Below are positions 43,680 to 52,932 of a DNA stretch of 52,932 bases, in pieces (the stretch's first letter is position 1; the number at the start of each line of letters is the position of its first letter). The stretch comes from CAZWXH01 sp964637725. GTDB taxonomy: Bacteria; Bacillota_I; Bacilli_A; Erysipelotrichales; Coprobacillaceae. Position numbers and translations under genes: made by a program. The stretch covers positions 1 through 52,932 of the forward strand of contig CAZWXH010000001.1 in NCBI GenBank assembly GCA_964637725.1, given 5' to 3'. Under the pieces are notes generated by a model. It saw only the letters and a list, made by a program, of their open reading frames with translations, was not told the DNA's origin and searched no databases.

Positions 43680-45113
43680 TTATTGTACTCTTTCCTTTAA
43701 TAAGGCAATCAATATTTGACTAGTCATTGAAGGATTGGCTTGTCCACCAGTCTTTTTCATGATTTGTCCAACTAAGAATCCTACTGCTCTATCCTTACCA
43801 GCTGCATAATCTTGAATTGATTGTTCATTATTATCTAAGACTTCATTAATAATGATTTTCAATTCTTCTGGATTAGATATTTGTTTCATACCTTTTTCTT
43901 CAATAATGATTTCGGGATCTTTTCCTTCATTCATTAAACATTCAAAAACAATCTTTGCTTGCTTAGAAGAAATTGTTCCTTCTTGAATAAGATTAATCAT
44001 TTTTCCTAAATATAAAGGTGTTAATTGTGTCTCTGATAAAGATTTGTTTTCCTTATTTAAATAAGCTTGAACTTCTCCTAACAACCAGTTACATACAAGT
44101 TTATAATGTTCACATGTTGAAATAACGTCTTCATAGAAATCAGATATTTCTTTATTAGAAACCAAGATATGTGCATCGGTTTTTGGTAATTGGTGTTGTG
44201 TTATATAAATTGCTTCTCTTTCTTCAGCCATAACGGGAAGATTTTCTTTAATATCCAATACCCATTGATGATCAATACGAATTGGTAATATATTTGGTTC
44301 CGGATAATATTTATAATCAACTGCATCACCTTTATCACGCATCATCACAGTTTCTTTAGTTTCTTCATCAAATCGTCTTGTTTGTTGAAGTACTGCTGCT
44401 CCACTAATTAAGAGTTGTTCTTGTCTTTGAGCTTCAAATTCAACAGCTTTTTGGACATTAGAAATAGAATTTAAGTTTTTAATTTCTGTACGTGTGCCAT
44501 ACTTTTCACTGCCATAAGGACGAATTGAAATATTGACATCACAACGCATTGAACCTTCTTCCATTTTAGCGTCTGATACATCTGTATAAAGAAAAATTTG
44601 ACGTAATTTTTCTAAATAGGCAGCTGCTTGAGCCCCACTTCTAATGTTTGGCTTCGTAACGATTTCAATAAGTGGAATCCCCGCACGGTTATAGTCAATT
44701 AGTGAATAATCATCAAAATGGAATTGTTTTGCAGTATCTTCTTCCATATGTAGACGTTCTATTTCTACTCGTGTGATATTTCCATCTACCTCTATATCAA
44801 TATAACCATTTCTACCAATTGGTCTTCTATCTTGAGTGATTTGAAATCCTTTTGGTAAATCAGAATAGTAATAATTTTTACGATCAAAGCATAGTAGTTC
44901 ATCAATTTCCATATGTAATGCATGACAAACTCTAATTGCGTATTCTACTCCTCTTTTATTTAAAGAAGGCATCGTTCCACTCATTCCTAAATCAATTTCA
45001 TTAACCATCGTGTTAACGTCTTCGCCAAAAGTAACACGAGAGGCAGAAAACATCTTTGAATTGGTTTTTAATTCACAATGGACTTCTAATCCAATAACTT
45101 GTTCAAAATTCAT
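43680..45113 (-). CDS. gatB: Asp/Glu-tRNA amidotransferase subunit B
   Basis: 477 residues, normal length. It opens FEQVIGLEVHCELKT, contains MSGTMPSLNKRGVEYAIRVCHAL, YYYSDLPKGFQITQ, and AGIPLIEIVTKPN, and ends in a YqeY-like tail domain (ILIALLKERVQ). It activates the misacylated tRNA with ATP for transamidation. The start lies two bases after the gatA stop. Confidence 0.97.
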   Translation of the reverse strand: MNFEQVIGLEVHCELKTNSKMFSASRVTFGEDVNTMVNEIDLGMSGTMPSLNKRGVEYAIRVCHALHMEIDELLCFDRKNYYYSDLPKGFQITQDRRPIGRNGYIDIEVDGNITRVEIERLHMEEDTAKQFHFDDYSLIDYNRAGIPLIEIVTKPNIRSGAQAAAYLEKLRQIFLYTDVSDAKMEEGSMRCDVNISIRPYGSEKYGTRTEIKNLNSISNVQKAVEFEAQRQEQLLISGAAVLQQTRRFDEETKETVMMRDKGDAVDYKYYPEPNILPIRIDHQWVLDIKENLPVMAEEREAIYITQHQLPKTDAHILVSNKEISDFYEDVISTCEHYKLVCNWLLGEVQAYLNKENKSLSETQLTPLYLGKMINLIQEGTISSKQAKIVFECLMNEGKDPEIIIEEKGMKQISNPEELKIIINEVLDNNEQSIQDYAAGKDRAVGFLVGQIMKKTGGQANPSMTSQILIALLKERVQ

Positions 45114-45115
45114 CT

Positions 45116-46558
45116 CTACCCCTCCTTTGAATATTGATTCTTATATGTTAATGCATTTTCTAATGCATAAGCCACATTAAATACTGTTTGTTCTTCAAAT
45201 AAACGACCTGTTAAGTTAATTGCTATTGGCATCTTATCTACAAAACCAGATGGTAATGATAAACTTGGTGTTCCAGCAAAATTAGCTAAACAAAGATGAT
45301 TTTCTACGATTAAGTATTCATCACTGAATTGATTGTCGTTTGCTTCATCTATTAAAGGTGCTATACCTCCACAATTAGGTGTTAAGATAACATCATAATC
45401 ATTATAAATTTTATTTAATTCATCGACGATTAATCTTCTCACTCTTTGTGCTTTTCTAAACATTTTTTCTTGGTTTTGTGTTGCCAAAGCAAGATTTCCA
45501 AGAATAAAACGTCTTTTGATATGAGCCCCAAATCCATGAGTTCTTGAATTAATCATAACTTCATCAGTTGTACTTCCATCTTGACGATTTCCATAATTAA
45601 TACCATCTAAACAAGCATGATTACTTGTTGCCTCAGAATTTGCAATAATAGTATAAGTTGGAAGTAATGAACGCATTAATTCTATTGGCATAGTCACTTC
45701 TTCAACTGTTGCCCCTAATGATTTTAATGTCTCAACAACCACTTTGAAATTATCTAAAACAGCCGTGTTTTTAACTTCATCAACAACTGTTTTTAAAACT
45801 GCAATCTTAATATTTTTTATATCATCATTTAAGTCATTTAAATAATGAGGTACTGCATTTTGACTTGAAGTCATATCACGATCATCTCGTCCTGATAAAG
45901 CTTCAGTAACAATCGTCATATCTCTAACATTTCTAGTGAATGCACCTAATTGATCTAAACTTGAAGCATAAGGAATAACACCATAACGTGAAATACGTCC
46001 CCATGTCGGTTTAAACCCAACAACTCCACAATAACCTGCCGGTTTACGAATTGAGTCTCCAGTATCGCTTCCTAACGCAAATGGAACCACTCCACTTCCA
46101 ACTATTGCCGCACTTCCTCCAGAAGATCCTCCTGAAATACGTGTGACATCCCAAGGATTAGAAACTGGTCCTGTCACTGCTGACTTATTTGTTCCACCCA
46201 TAGCAAGTTCATCCATTGAAGCTTTCGCTACAAGACATGCTCCTTGTTGTTCTAACTTATCAACAACAAAAGCATTATAGATAGGAATATAATTCTCTAA
46301 CATACGACTAGAAGCTGTTGTTCTTATTCCTTTTGTATTATAGTTATCTTTTAATACATAAGGAATTCCACTTAATAAACTATCAAAAGTCGCACTTGAT
46401 AAATCTTGAAGTGCCTTTTCTTTAGTCATTGTAACCAAAGCATTTAATCTCTTTTGTTGAACATCAATTTCATTAAATAACTCTTCATAATAATCCTGAG
46501 CATTAAATGCTGATGAAGATAATAATTCATGAAGTTCTTCGATTGTATATTGAATCAT
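45116..46558 (-). CDS. gatA: Asp/Glu-tRNA amidotransferase subunit A
   Basis: 480 residues. Amidase signature with catalytic Lys in PYVLKDNYNTKG, GGSSGGSAAIVGSG, and the cis-Ser/Ser pair in GSDTGDSIRKPA. The usual GGSIRQPA is here GDSIRKPA, a variant also found in some other Bacillota, as far as I recall. It releases ammonia from glutamine for GatB. The start adjoins the gatC stop. Confidence 0.97.
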   Translation of the reverse strand: MIQYTIEELHELLSSSAFNAQDYYEELFNEIDVQQKRLNALVTMTKEKALQDLSSATFDSLLSGIPYVLKDNYNTKGIRTTASSRMLENYIPIYNAFVVDKLEQQGACLVAKASMDELAMGGTNKSAVTGPVSNPWDVTRISGGSSGGSAAIVGSGVVPFALGSDTGDSIRKPAGYCGVVGFKPTWGRISRYGVIPYASSLDQLGAFTRNVRDMTIVTEALSGRDDRDMTSSQNAVPHYLNDLNDDIKNIKIAVLKTVVDEVKNTAVLDNFKVVVETLKSLGATVEEVTMPIELMRSLLPTYTIIANSEATSNHACLDGINYGNRQDGSTTDEVMINSRTHGFGAHIKRRFILGNLALATQNQEKMFRKAQRVRRLIVDELNKIYNDYDVILTPNCGGIAPLIDEANDNQFSDEYLIVENHLCLANFAGTPSLSLPSGFVDKMPIAINLTGRLFEEQTVFNVAYALENALTYKNQYSKEG

Positions 46559-46849
46559 TTAACCCACCACCTTTGGTACTTTTACTTGATTATCTTGAAC
46601 ACTCTGAGCATTCTTTAAAGCATCTTCTCTATCAATCATATGAATCTCATCATCATCTCTTAAGAATGTTGTTTCAATAACGTAGGGATAAGCCAAAGGC
46701 TCTACACCCTCTGTATCAATAACTTCTAACGCTTGAACATGACTCATAAAGACTTCATATTCCTTAACCAATGCTTCCATTTCATCATCAGTAATATGAA
46801 ACATTGTTTTATAACCTAAATCTTTTAACATTTTTTCTGTATCGTTCAT
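46559..46849 (-). CDS. gatC: Asp/Glu-tRNA amidotransferase subunit C
   Basis: 96 residues, the usual size. VMSHVQALEVIDTEGVEPLAYP and LRDDDEIHMIDREDALKNA are typical GatC marks. It stabilises the GatA-GatB complex. First of the gatCAB group, ten bases after camS. Confidence 0.93.
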   Translation of the reverse strand: MNDTEKMLKDLGYKTMFHITDDEMEALVKEYEVFMSHVQALEVIDTEGVEPLAYPYVIETTFLRDDDEIHMIDREDALKNAQSVQDNQVKVPKVVG

Positions 46850-46858
46850 AAATTCCTC

Positions 46859-47950
46859 CTAATACATAAAGGTTGGTTCAGCCTTTTCACCTTTGTCTTT
46901 TATAATAACAGCAGCCAGTGAATCTTGTGTATTCACCATCACACGAATATCAAAATCATAAGTAAACTTAGAATCAATATTATCAGCCAAAAGCGAAGTT
47001 AAATATAATAACTCAGAATAAGTTTTAACATTTAAGTTAGCAGTTATAACCATTGATTTAATCTTATTATTTTCATACTTTCCAATACCTACCAAACCAG
47101 CTGCCTCAGTCGCTGATTCTTTTAACTTATCTTTAATAATCTTAAATTCAGAAGCTGTTGCAGGATCAAGTTTTTCTGCTCGTTCACTTGTGAAAATAAC
47201 ATTTTCATGTTGGATGGTTTTAATCTCTCCCACCCCTTTTTGACAATAACTTGAAAGAATATAATTACCATCAACTGTACTCTTTGAATTATCAGTTGCT
47301 TGATAAACAGTAATTAAAACTGGTAAATTCTTAATCTCTTTCATTTCTTTATCTTTTTGTATAAAGTTATACATTGATTGAATACATCTTTCACCATATT
47401 CTACAATTGTATTTTTACTCATTGGTGTATCAAGCGGTGAGCCATCACTATTTGTTGGATCTAAAATAATTGTGACTGCTAAACCCTTCATTTCAAAATT
47501 ATTACCACTAGCAACATAATAATCTTGTTCATATATATTAGAAACCATTATCGGATTATTAACCCCTTCAATCACTTCACCATTAGGTGATTGTAAAGAA
47601 TAAGGAAACTCATTTTTATCATTATTTCTTCTTAATAACTTTGACCATCCAGATAATGTAATATATTGACCTTCACTCATATAATGATTACTTGTAGAAA
47701 AGTGATCAGCCGATAGAAGTTGTAAACCTCTACCAATTGTCGAAAAATCAGAAGTTCCACCATAACTCAAATAAAACTTTTCCCTAAGTTCACTATCTTT
47801 GTTATTCTTTTTAATAATCTTATAGTAACTATCATCTAAACTATCACTAGAAGCCACTTCAAAGTTTTCTTCTTTCTTTTTAGAATCATCTGATGGTTGA
47901 CACCCAACAAGCATAACCATAACAAGAAAAGCACTTAATATCTTTTTCAC
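46859..47950 (-). CDS. camS: CamS-family lipoprotein
   Basis: 363 residues. Signal peptide MKKILSAFLVMVMLVG with lipobox Cys17. CamS is the family whose cleaved signal peptide gives the cAM373 sex pheromone in staphylococci; here the peptide residues (AFLVMVMLVG) differ, so pheromone activity is not implied. The mature protein has GRGLQLLSADHFSTSNHYMSEGQ and VIVEYGERCIQSM-like family patterns. It overlaps ligA by four bases, in the conserved order pcrA-ligA-camS-gatCAB. Confidence 0.9.
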   Translation of the reverse strand: MKKILSAFLVMVMLVGCQPSDDSKKKEENFEVASSDSLDDSYYKIIKKNNKDSELREKFYLSYGGTSDFSTIGRGLQLLSADHFSTSNHYMSEGQYITLSGWSKLLRRNNDKNEFPYSLQSPNGEVIEGVNNPIMVSNIYEQDYYVASGNNFEMKGLAVTIILDPTNSDGSPLDTPMSKNTIVEYGERCIQSMYNFIQKDKEMKEIKNLPVLITVYQATDNSKSTVDGNYILSSYCQKGVGEIKTIQHENVIFTSERAEKLDPATASEFKIIKDKLKESATEAAGLVGIGKYENNKIKSMVITANLNVKTYSELLYLTSLLADNIDSKFTYDFDIRVMVNTQDSLAAVIIKDKGEKAEPTFMY

Positions 47951-49935
47951 AGTTTAACCTCCTCTTTAAATTCTTCTTCAGTTAAAACCTTAACACCTAA
48001 TTCATTCGCTTTTATAAGCTTACTTCCAGCATCTACTCCACAAATAAGAAAATCCGTATTCTTAGATACACTACCAGTAACATTTGCGCCAAGTCTTGCT
48101 AAGTAATCTTTAATTTCTTTACGCGTCATTAACTGTAATGTTCCTGTCACACAAACTGTCTTGCCATTAAAAATACTATCTTGAAGTAAACTTGTCTCTT
48201 TTAAATATGACATATTTAAACCAAGTAATCTTAAATTAAATAATAAGTTTTGACTTGTTTCATCATTTTTAAAAGCTTCTAAAGAATCAACAATCGTTTC
48301 ACCAACATCTTTAATTGATAAAAGTCTTTCACGACTTGCTTCTAATAAACTATCCATTGTTTTAAACTCTTTAGAAAGATTATCAGCCATCTTAGCACCG
48401 ATTCCCTTAATTCCTAATCCAAACAATAACTTTTCCATAGAATTCTCTTTACTCTTTTCAATAGCTTCAACAAGATTATCCATAGACTTTTTCCCAAAAC
48501 CTTCAATATCCATAATCTCTTGTTCATGTTTATATAAATCATATATATCTTCAATAGAATGAACAAAGCCAAGATTATAAAATTGTTCTAATATTTTTTC
48601 ACCTAAACCTTCAATATTCATAGCATCTCGAGATGCAAAATGAATAATACGTTCAATCTTCTTTGAATCACATTCTTCATTTAAACAATAATAAGCAGCT
48701 TCCGTTTCTTTACGAATCAATTGACTTCCACAATGTGGACAAGTCTCAATCATTTGAAAGACTTTTTCGCTTCCATCTCTTCGCTCTTTCAAAGCACGAA
48801 CAACCTCTGGAATAACATCTCCAGCTTTTCTTACAATAACATAATCACCAATTCTTATATCCTTATTTTTGACATTATCTTCATTATGTAATGTAGCGCG
48901 TTGAACAGTACTTCCAGCAACCCTCACTGGTTCTAATACTGCATTGGGTGTAATTTGTCCCGTTCTTCCAATTGTGAAGATAATATCTTTAAGTTTTGTT
49001 GTGACCTCTTCAGCAGGAAACTTATATGCGATAGCCCATTTAGGGACTTTCGCAGTAAAACCAAGGTGATCTTGTTGTTCTAAGTGATTGACTTTGATAA
49101 CAACACCATCTATTTCATAAGGAAGATCTTGTCTTTTATTTGTAACTTCTTGAACAAATGACCAAACTTCCTCGATTGATGAACACACTCTTGTCATAGG
49201 ATTGGTTTTAAACCCTAGACTTGATATATAATCCAATGCCTCTTTATGAGTATGACATCCCACCTCTTTAGCAGTTGGGACCATGTATAAAAATGCATCC
49301 AGTTTTCTTTTAGCAGCAATCGAAGAATCTAATTGACGAACACTTCCTGCTGCTGCATTTCTTGGATTCGCAAATAAATCTTCACCCATCTCACTTCTTT
49401 GTTTATTTAAGTCTTCAAATGATTTTTTAGGCATAAAGATTTCACCACGCACTTCAAAATCACCATCATAATCAATTGATAGAGGAATTGATTTAATTGT
49501 CTTTACATTATGTGTAATGTCTTCACCAATTGTTCCATCACCTCTAGTCGCGGCATAATCAATACGCCCATCAGCATATACGATAGAAACTGCAAGACCA
49601 TCTATCTTTAATTCACATACATATTCAACTAAAGGATATATTTCTCTAATTCTTTCATCAAAAGAAATCAACTCATCTTCATTAAAACAGTTTCCTAAAG
49701 ATAACATCATTCTTTCATGTGTAATCTTTGTAAAACTATCTAAGACTTGACCTCCTACTCTTTGACTTGGAGAATCTATAGTTAACCATTCTGGATGATC
49801 TAATTCAAGACTTTGTAACTCTTGCATTAAACGATCATACTCTTGATCACTGACACTAGGGTTATCTAATACATAATATTGATAGTTATATTCATTAAGT
49901 AATTTTTTTATTTCATTTAATCTCTCTTGTGACAT
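47947..49935 (-). CDS. ligA: NAD-dependent DNA ligase LigA
   Basis: 662 residues from ATG 49935 (GGAG about nine bases upstream). Nucleotidyltransferase domain with adenylation Lys110 in CELKIDG, OB fold, four-cysteine zinc site (CPHC and CLNEEC), helix-hairpin-helix repeats, and C-terminal BRCT (GKTVCVTGTLQLMTRKEIKD). It seals nicks in replication and repair. It precedes camS. Confidence 0.97.
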   Translation of the reverse strand: MSQERLNEIKKLLNEYNYQYYVLDNPSVSDQEYDRLMQELQSLELDHPEWLTIDSPSQRVGGQVLDSFTKITHERMMLSLGNCFNEDELISFDERIREIYPLVEYVCELKIDGLAVSIVYADGRIDYAATRGDGTIGEDITHNVKTIKSIPLSIDYDGDFEVRGEIFMPKKSFEDLNKQRSEMGEDLFANPRNAAAGSVRQLDSSIAAKRKLDAFLYMVPTAKEVGCHTHKEALDYISSLGFKTNPMTRVCSSIEEVWSFVQEVTNKRQDLPYEIDGVVIKVNHLEQQDHLGFTAKVPKWAIAYKFPAEEVTTKLKDIIFTIGRTGQITPNAVLEPVRVAGSTVQRATLHNEDNVKNKDIRIGDYVIVRKAGDVIPEVVRALKERRDGSEKVFQMIETCPHCGSQLIRKETEAAYYCLNEECDSKKIERIIHFASRDAMNIEGLGEKILEQFYNLGFVHSIEDIYDLYKHEQEIMDIEGFGKKSMDNLVEAIEKSKENSMEKLLFGLGIKGIGAKMADNLSKEFKTMDSLLEASRERLLSIKDVGETIVDSLEAFKNDETSQNLLFNLRLLGLNMSYLKETSLLQDSIFNGKTVCVTGTLQLMTRKEIKDYLARLGANVTGSVSKNTDFLICGVDAGSKLIKANELGVKVLTEEEFKEEVKL

Positions 49936-50040
49936 ATCAATACACTCCATTTCATCTTTACAATTATACCAAAATTAAGCTATAAATAAAACACAAAAAA
50001 TAAAATTATTAGACTATCCAAAAACATGTTAAAAAAGATA

Positions 50041-50068
50041 AAAAGTCGAATCTATTGATTTGACTTTT
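50041..50068 (-). terminator. Terminator of pcrA
   Basis: AAAAGTCGAATC and GATTTGACTTTT with one G-U; the minus strand continues TTTTTATCTTTTTT. It overlaps the pcrA stop and separates pcrA from ligA. Confidence 0.85.
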
Positions 50069-52217
50069 AACTTGATAATTTTCTTAAAGCTTTATGTTGC
50101 GCCATTAATGTCTTAATCCCATGAGGAACTGAAAAAGCAATATCTAAAGTATTTCCACTTACCTTAACAATCACACCTTTACCAAAGACATCATGTTCTA
50201 CAAAATCACCTTGTTTCCATATTTCAACTTCATTATCACCAATCATTTCTTCAACACTCACACCTAAATGAAGATATTCTTTTGCTTTGAACTTTGAAGG
50301 ATTTCCCACGTGTTCAACTCTATCTCTACCTATTTCATCAATAAAACGTGATGCCATTTTAGGTGAATTTGTAACAAAATTAAAGCCTTGGCTATCAGTC
50401 AAATATAAACATTTTTTCGCTCTTGTAAAAGCAACATAAGCCAGTCGTCTTTCTTCTTCTAAACCATCTTCTCCCGCTTCAGAAACACTTCTAAAACTAG
50501 GAAAAACATCTTCCGATAAACCAACAACAAAAACATAATTAAACTCTAATCCTTTAGCCATATGAATACTCATTAATGAAACATACTCATCATCAAAGAC
50601 ATCATCTTGTGATGTATATAAAGCAATATCTTGTAAATAACTTTCAAATGTGGCTGTTTCAGGATGTGTATTCATATAATTAGAAATAGAAGCTTTTAAT
50701 TCCATTAAGTTTTGTATACGATTATCATCTTGATCATTCTTTAACATTTCAAAGTAGCCAACATCAATCAATAACTTTTCAAAAATATCAGGTAAAGATA
50801 ATGATGATTGTCTTGCTTCTTCAATACATTTAACAAATTCAGTTAAATGCTTTTTTACTTTTGTTGATAAACCTATCTCATCTCCATATAAACATAATGC
50901 TTCATAATCAGTTAATCCATATGAAATCGCTTTGTTTTGAATTTTTTGTAAAGTCTTTTCACCAATCCCACGAGCTGGAACATTCACAATTCTTTCAAAA
51001 GATAAATCATCGTTAATAACCATTAATCGAATATAACTTAAAGCATCTTTAACTTCCTTACGATTAAAGAATTTCAAACCACCAAATATTTTATAATCTA
51101 TTTGTCTTTGAATGAGTTTTTGTTCAAAAGAACGTGATAAGTAATTGGCGCGATATAAAATCGCAAAATCATGATAATTCACACCTTCTACTTTCGATAT
51201 AATTTCTTCTATTTTATCACAAACAAAATTAGCTTCTGCTTCTTCATCCACTGCTGAATAATGAATAACTTTAGCTCCTTCACTATCTTCTGTAAATAAG
51301 TCTTTTTCCATACGATTCTTATTTTTTCTAATTAAATTATTAGAAATATCAAGAATAGTCTTTGTCGAACGATAGTTTTGATCGAGTATAACAGTTTTCA
51401 CATCAGGATAATCTTTATGAAAGTTCATTATAAAATTAACATCTGATCCTCTAAATGAATAAATCGTTTGATCTGGATCACCAACTACACATAATATAGA
51501 TTGTCCCGATAAATATCTTATTAATTTATAATCAATTTCCCCAACATCTTGGAATTCATCAACATGAATAAATTGAAATTGTTTTTGCCATCTTTCTAAT
51601 ATTTCTGGATATTTTTCAAATAGTTCAACTGTCTTTAATAATAAATCATCAAAATCTAACATAAAATGTTCTTCTTTATATTGTTCATAAACTTCATATG
51701 CTTTGGCTTTCTTTTGTTCTCCAATAAAATCTCCCGCAAAAGATTTTGCTCTTTTGGGTGATACCGAAGCCATCTTACAAGATGATATATAATTTATACA
51801 ACTTTTATAACTAATTGTCTTAGGATCAATTTCTAATTCTTTGAACTTTTTCTTTAATAAAGCTTTTTGATCTTCTTCATCCATAATGACAAAATTATTA
51901 GGATAATTCAATGCTCTAATGTTTTGTCTTAAAATACGGACACATAGTGAATGAATTGTACATAGTAACGAACCAGAAGCATATTCACCTAATAATGACA
52001 TAACTCTTTCTTTCATTTCATTTGCAGCTTTATTTGTAAAAGTAATAGCCAAAATATGACGAGGATCAACACCAGCATTTTCAATAAGATAAGCAATTCG
52101 ATAAGTTAAGACTCTCGTCTTACCACTCCCAGCACCCGCAATAATACGTAAGTGTGAATCTAGGTATGTCGCTGCCTCTTTTTGTCTAGGATTTAATAAT
52201 TCATCTAAGTTCATCAT
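50067..52217 (-). CDS. pcrA: ATP-dependent DNA helicase PcrA/UvrD
   Basis: 716 residues. UvrD/Rep superfamily 1 motifs: AGAGSGKTRVL (Walker A), ITFTNKAANEMKERV, FIHVDEFQDVGEIDY, VVGDPDQTIYSFRGS, LDQNYRSTKTIL, SIHMAKGLEFNYVFVVG and AYVAFTRAKKCLYL. The C-terminal ~60 residues form the Tudor-like domain (VEHDVFGKGVIVKV). Slightly short for PcrA, with no frameshift. GAGGTGA precedes two adjacent ATGs at 52217 and 52214. Confidence 0.97.
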   Translation of the reverse strand: MMNLDELLNPRQKEAATYLDSHLRIIAGAGSGKTRVLTYRIAYLIENAGVDPRHILAITFTNKAANEMKERVMSLLGEYASGSLLCTIHSLCVRILRQNIRALNYPNNFVIMDEEDQKALLKKKFKELEIDPKTISYKSCINYISSCKMASVSPKRAKSFAGDFIGEQKKAKAYEVYEQYKEEHFMLDFDDLLLKTVELFEKYPEILERWQKQFQFIHVDEFQDVGEIDYKLIRYLSGQSILCVVGDPDQTIYSFRGSDVNFIMNFHKDYPDVKTVILDQNYRSTKTILDISNNLIRKNKNRMEKDLFTEDSEGAKVIHYSAVDEEAEANFVCDKIEEIISKVEGVNYHDFAILYRANYLSRSFEQKLIQRQIDYKIFGGLKFFNRKEVKDALSYIRLMVINDDLSFERIVNVPARGIGEKTLQKIQNKAISYGLTDYEALCLYGDEIGLSTKVKKHLTEFVKCIEEARQSSLSLPDIFEKLLIDVGYFEMLKNDQDDNRIQNLMELKASISNYMNTHPETATFESYLQDIALYTSQDDVFDDEYVSLMSIHMAKGLEFNYVFVVGLSEDVFPSFRSVSEAGEDGLEEERRLAYVAFTRAKKCLYLTDSQGFNFVTNSPKMASRFIDEIGRDRVEHVGNPSKFKAKEYLHLGVSVEEMIGDNEVEIWKQGDFVEHDVFGKGVIVKVSGNTLDIAFSVPHGIKTLMAQHKALRKLSS

Positions 52218-52272
52218 ATCTCACCTCTCGTTTATCCATTATAGCATAGTTCGACTTTCATAGAAATAAAGA

Positions 52273-52296
52273 AAGTGATGAATTTCTTCATCACTT
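52273..52296 (-). terminator. Terminator of the histidine phosphatase gene
   Basis: AAGTGATGAA and TTCATCACTT with a four-base loop; the minus strand continues TTTCTTTATTTC. Confidence 0.85.
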
Positions 52297-52872
52297 ATCT
52301 AAACTACTAAAATCATGATTATGAATTTCTACCAATCTAAAGACATGATTTTCATATTCAAATTTTAAGATACAACAATTATAAAATCTTTCTGTTTTTA
52401 AGACTTTGGCATATGCTTCCCAAGCACGATAAAATTGAGCACATGCTGCTCCATGAGAGACAGCTAAGACAACTTGATGATCATCTTGTTCCATAATTTG
52501 AGTGAGGGTATCAGAAACTCTTTGACGAACTTCATCCTCTCCTTCTCCTTGAAATGTTTTAAAGAAATCACCATAAGGAAGTGGTGGATTTAAATCTTCA
52601 CTTTCCCCTTCAAATAAACCAAAATTCCATTCTTTTAATCCTTTGATTCTTAAGTAAGGCATATCGGTAATTTGTTCTAAAGTATCACTAGCCCTTTCAC
52701 TTGTTGAACTATAGGCATGATCAAAGGTAATGTTATTATCATTAAAATATGTTTTATCAATACGTGCTTGACTGATCCCTAATTCTGTTAATGGTGCATC
52801 ACACCATCCTTGAATTTTTCTTCTCACATTAAATAATGTTTGTCCATGTCTCATTAAATATAAAGTTTTCAT
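52291..52872 (-). CDS. Histidine phosphatase family protein (phosphoglycerate mutase-like)
   Basis: 193 residues. The catalytic RHG lies in YLMRHGQTLFN with its partner VRRKIQGWCDAPLTELG; the second histidine is in VVLAVSHGAACAQF. It acts on a phosphorylated small molecule by a phosphohistidine intermediate; the size suits GpmB/CobC-like phosphatases, and the substrate is unknown. AGGAGGAAG precedes the start at 52872. Confidence 0.92.
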   Translation of the reverse strand: MKTLYLMRHGQTLFNVRRKIQGWCDAPLTELGISQARIDKTYFNDNNITFDHAYSSTSERASDTLEQITDMPYLRIKGLKEWNFGLFEGESEDLNPPLPYGDFFKTFQGEGEDEVRQRVSDTLTQIMEQDDHQVVLAVSHGAACAQFYRAWEAYAKVLKTERFYNCCILKFEYENHVFRLVEIHNHDFSSLDK

Positions 52873-52932
52873 CTTTCTTCCTCCTCGTATAATATGTACG
52901 TAATCAGTTAGTGAAGTTTTATTAATTCACTC

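Noticed and set aside
1..52932. CRISPR arrays, tRNA or rRNA genes
   Set aside because: No regularly spaced direct repeats and no cloverleaf-like or rRNA sequences were found in the intergenic regions I read.

Overview
The window is AT-rich DNA from a low-GC Bacillota, most likely a gut Erysipelotrichia relative (Coprobacillus/Catenibacterium-like; the genus is a guess). The grounds are the very low GC of the chromosomal part, strong AGGAGG-type ribosome binding sites, the pcrA-ligA-camS-gatCAB order, a T-box leader, and a Gram-positive type IV pilus operon without a secretin.

Positions 1 to about 10,010 are visibly less AT-rich over the first 7.7 kb and read as an integrative mobilizable element. 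It has a large serine recombinase at the left edge, a KilA-N/XRE regulatory pair, a STAND NTPase with TPR-like repeats, a MobC/MOBP-relaxase pair with a structured probable oriT, and a cargo of GNAT acetyltransferase, VOC protein and DfrF-like dihydrofolate reductase (probable trimethoprim resistance). The element appears to sit in the 3' end of an rlmD/rumA-type rRNA methyltransferase gene, whose last ~93 codons look element-supplied. A c-di-GMP-I (GEMM) riboswitch with tandem terminators precedes that gene.

Positions 10.0-18.6 kb are chromosomal: MATE exporter, RsuA-type pseudouridine synthase overlapping a small ParB-like gene, a SIS-domain regulator, solitary purC, and a DUF534-type ABC transporter behind a T-box whose apparent specifier is UGG (Trp).

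Positions 18.6-29.4 kb are one minus-strand type IV pilus operon: pilin, prepilin peptidase, PilC, PilM, PilN/O-like proteins, three minor pilins, PilB, PilT, and a terminal pseudopilin. One minor pilin carries three CBM5/12-like modules. Divergent from the operon is a GGDEF-GGDEF-EAL protein, and PilB has an MshEN-type c-di-GMP binding region. With two further GGDEF proteins (36.8 and 39.3 kb) and the riboswitch, the window contains a dense c-di-GMP circuit likely centred on the pilus.

Positions 32.7-52.9 kb are mostly housekeeping: a predicted permease, a HisJ-type phosphatase, an oxidoreductase, small unknown proteins, GNAT, a DUF89 protein beside an unusual deformylase, arsenate reductase, a second TRAM-containing RlmD, gatCAB, camS, ligA, pcrA and a histidine phosphatase. 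No tRNA, rRNA or CRISPR array was seen.
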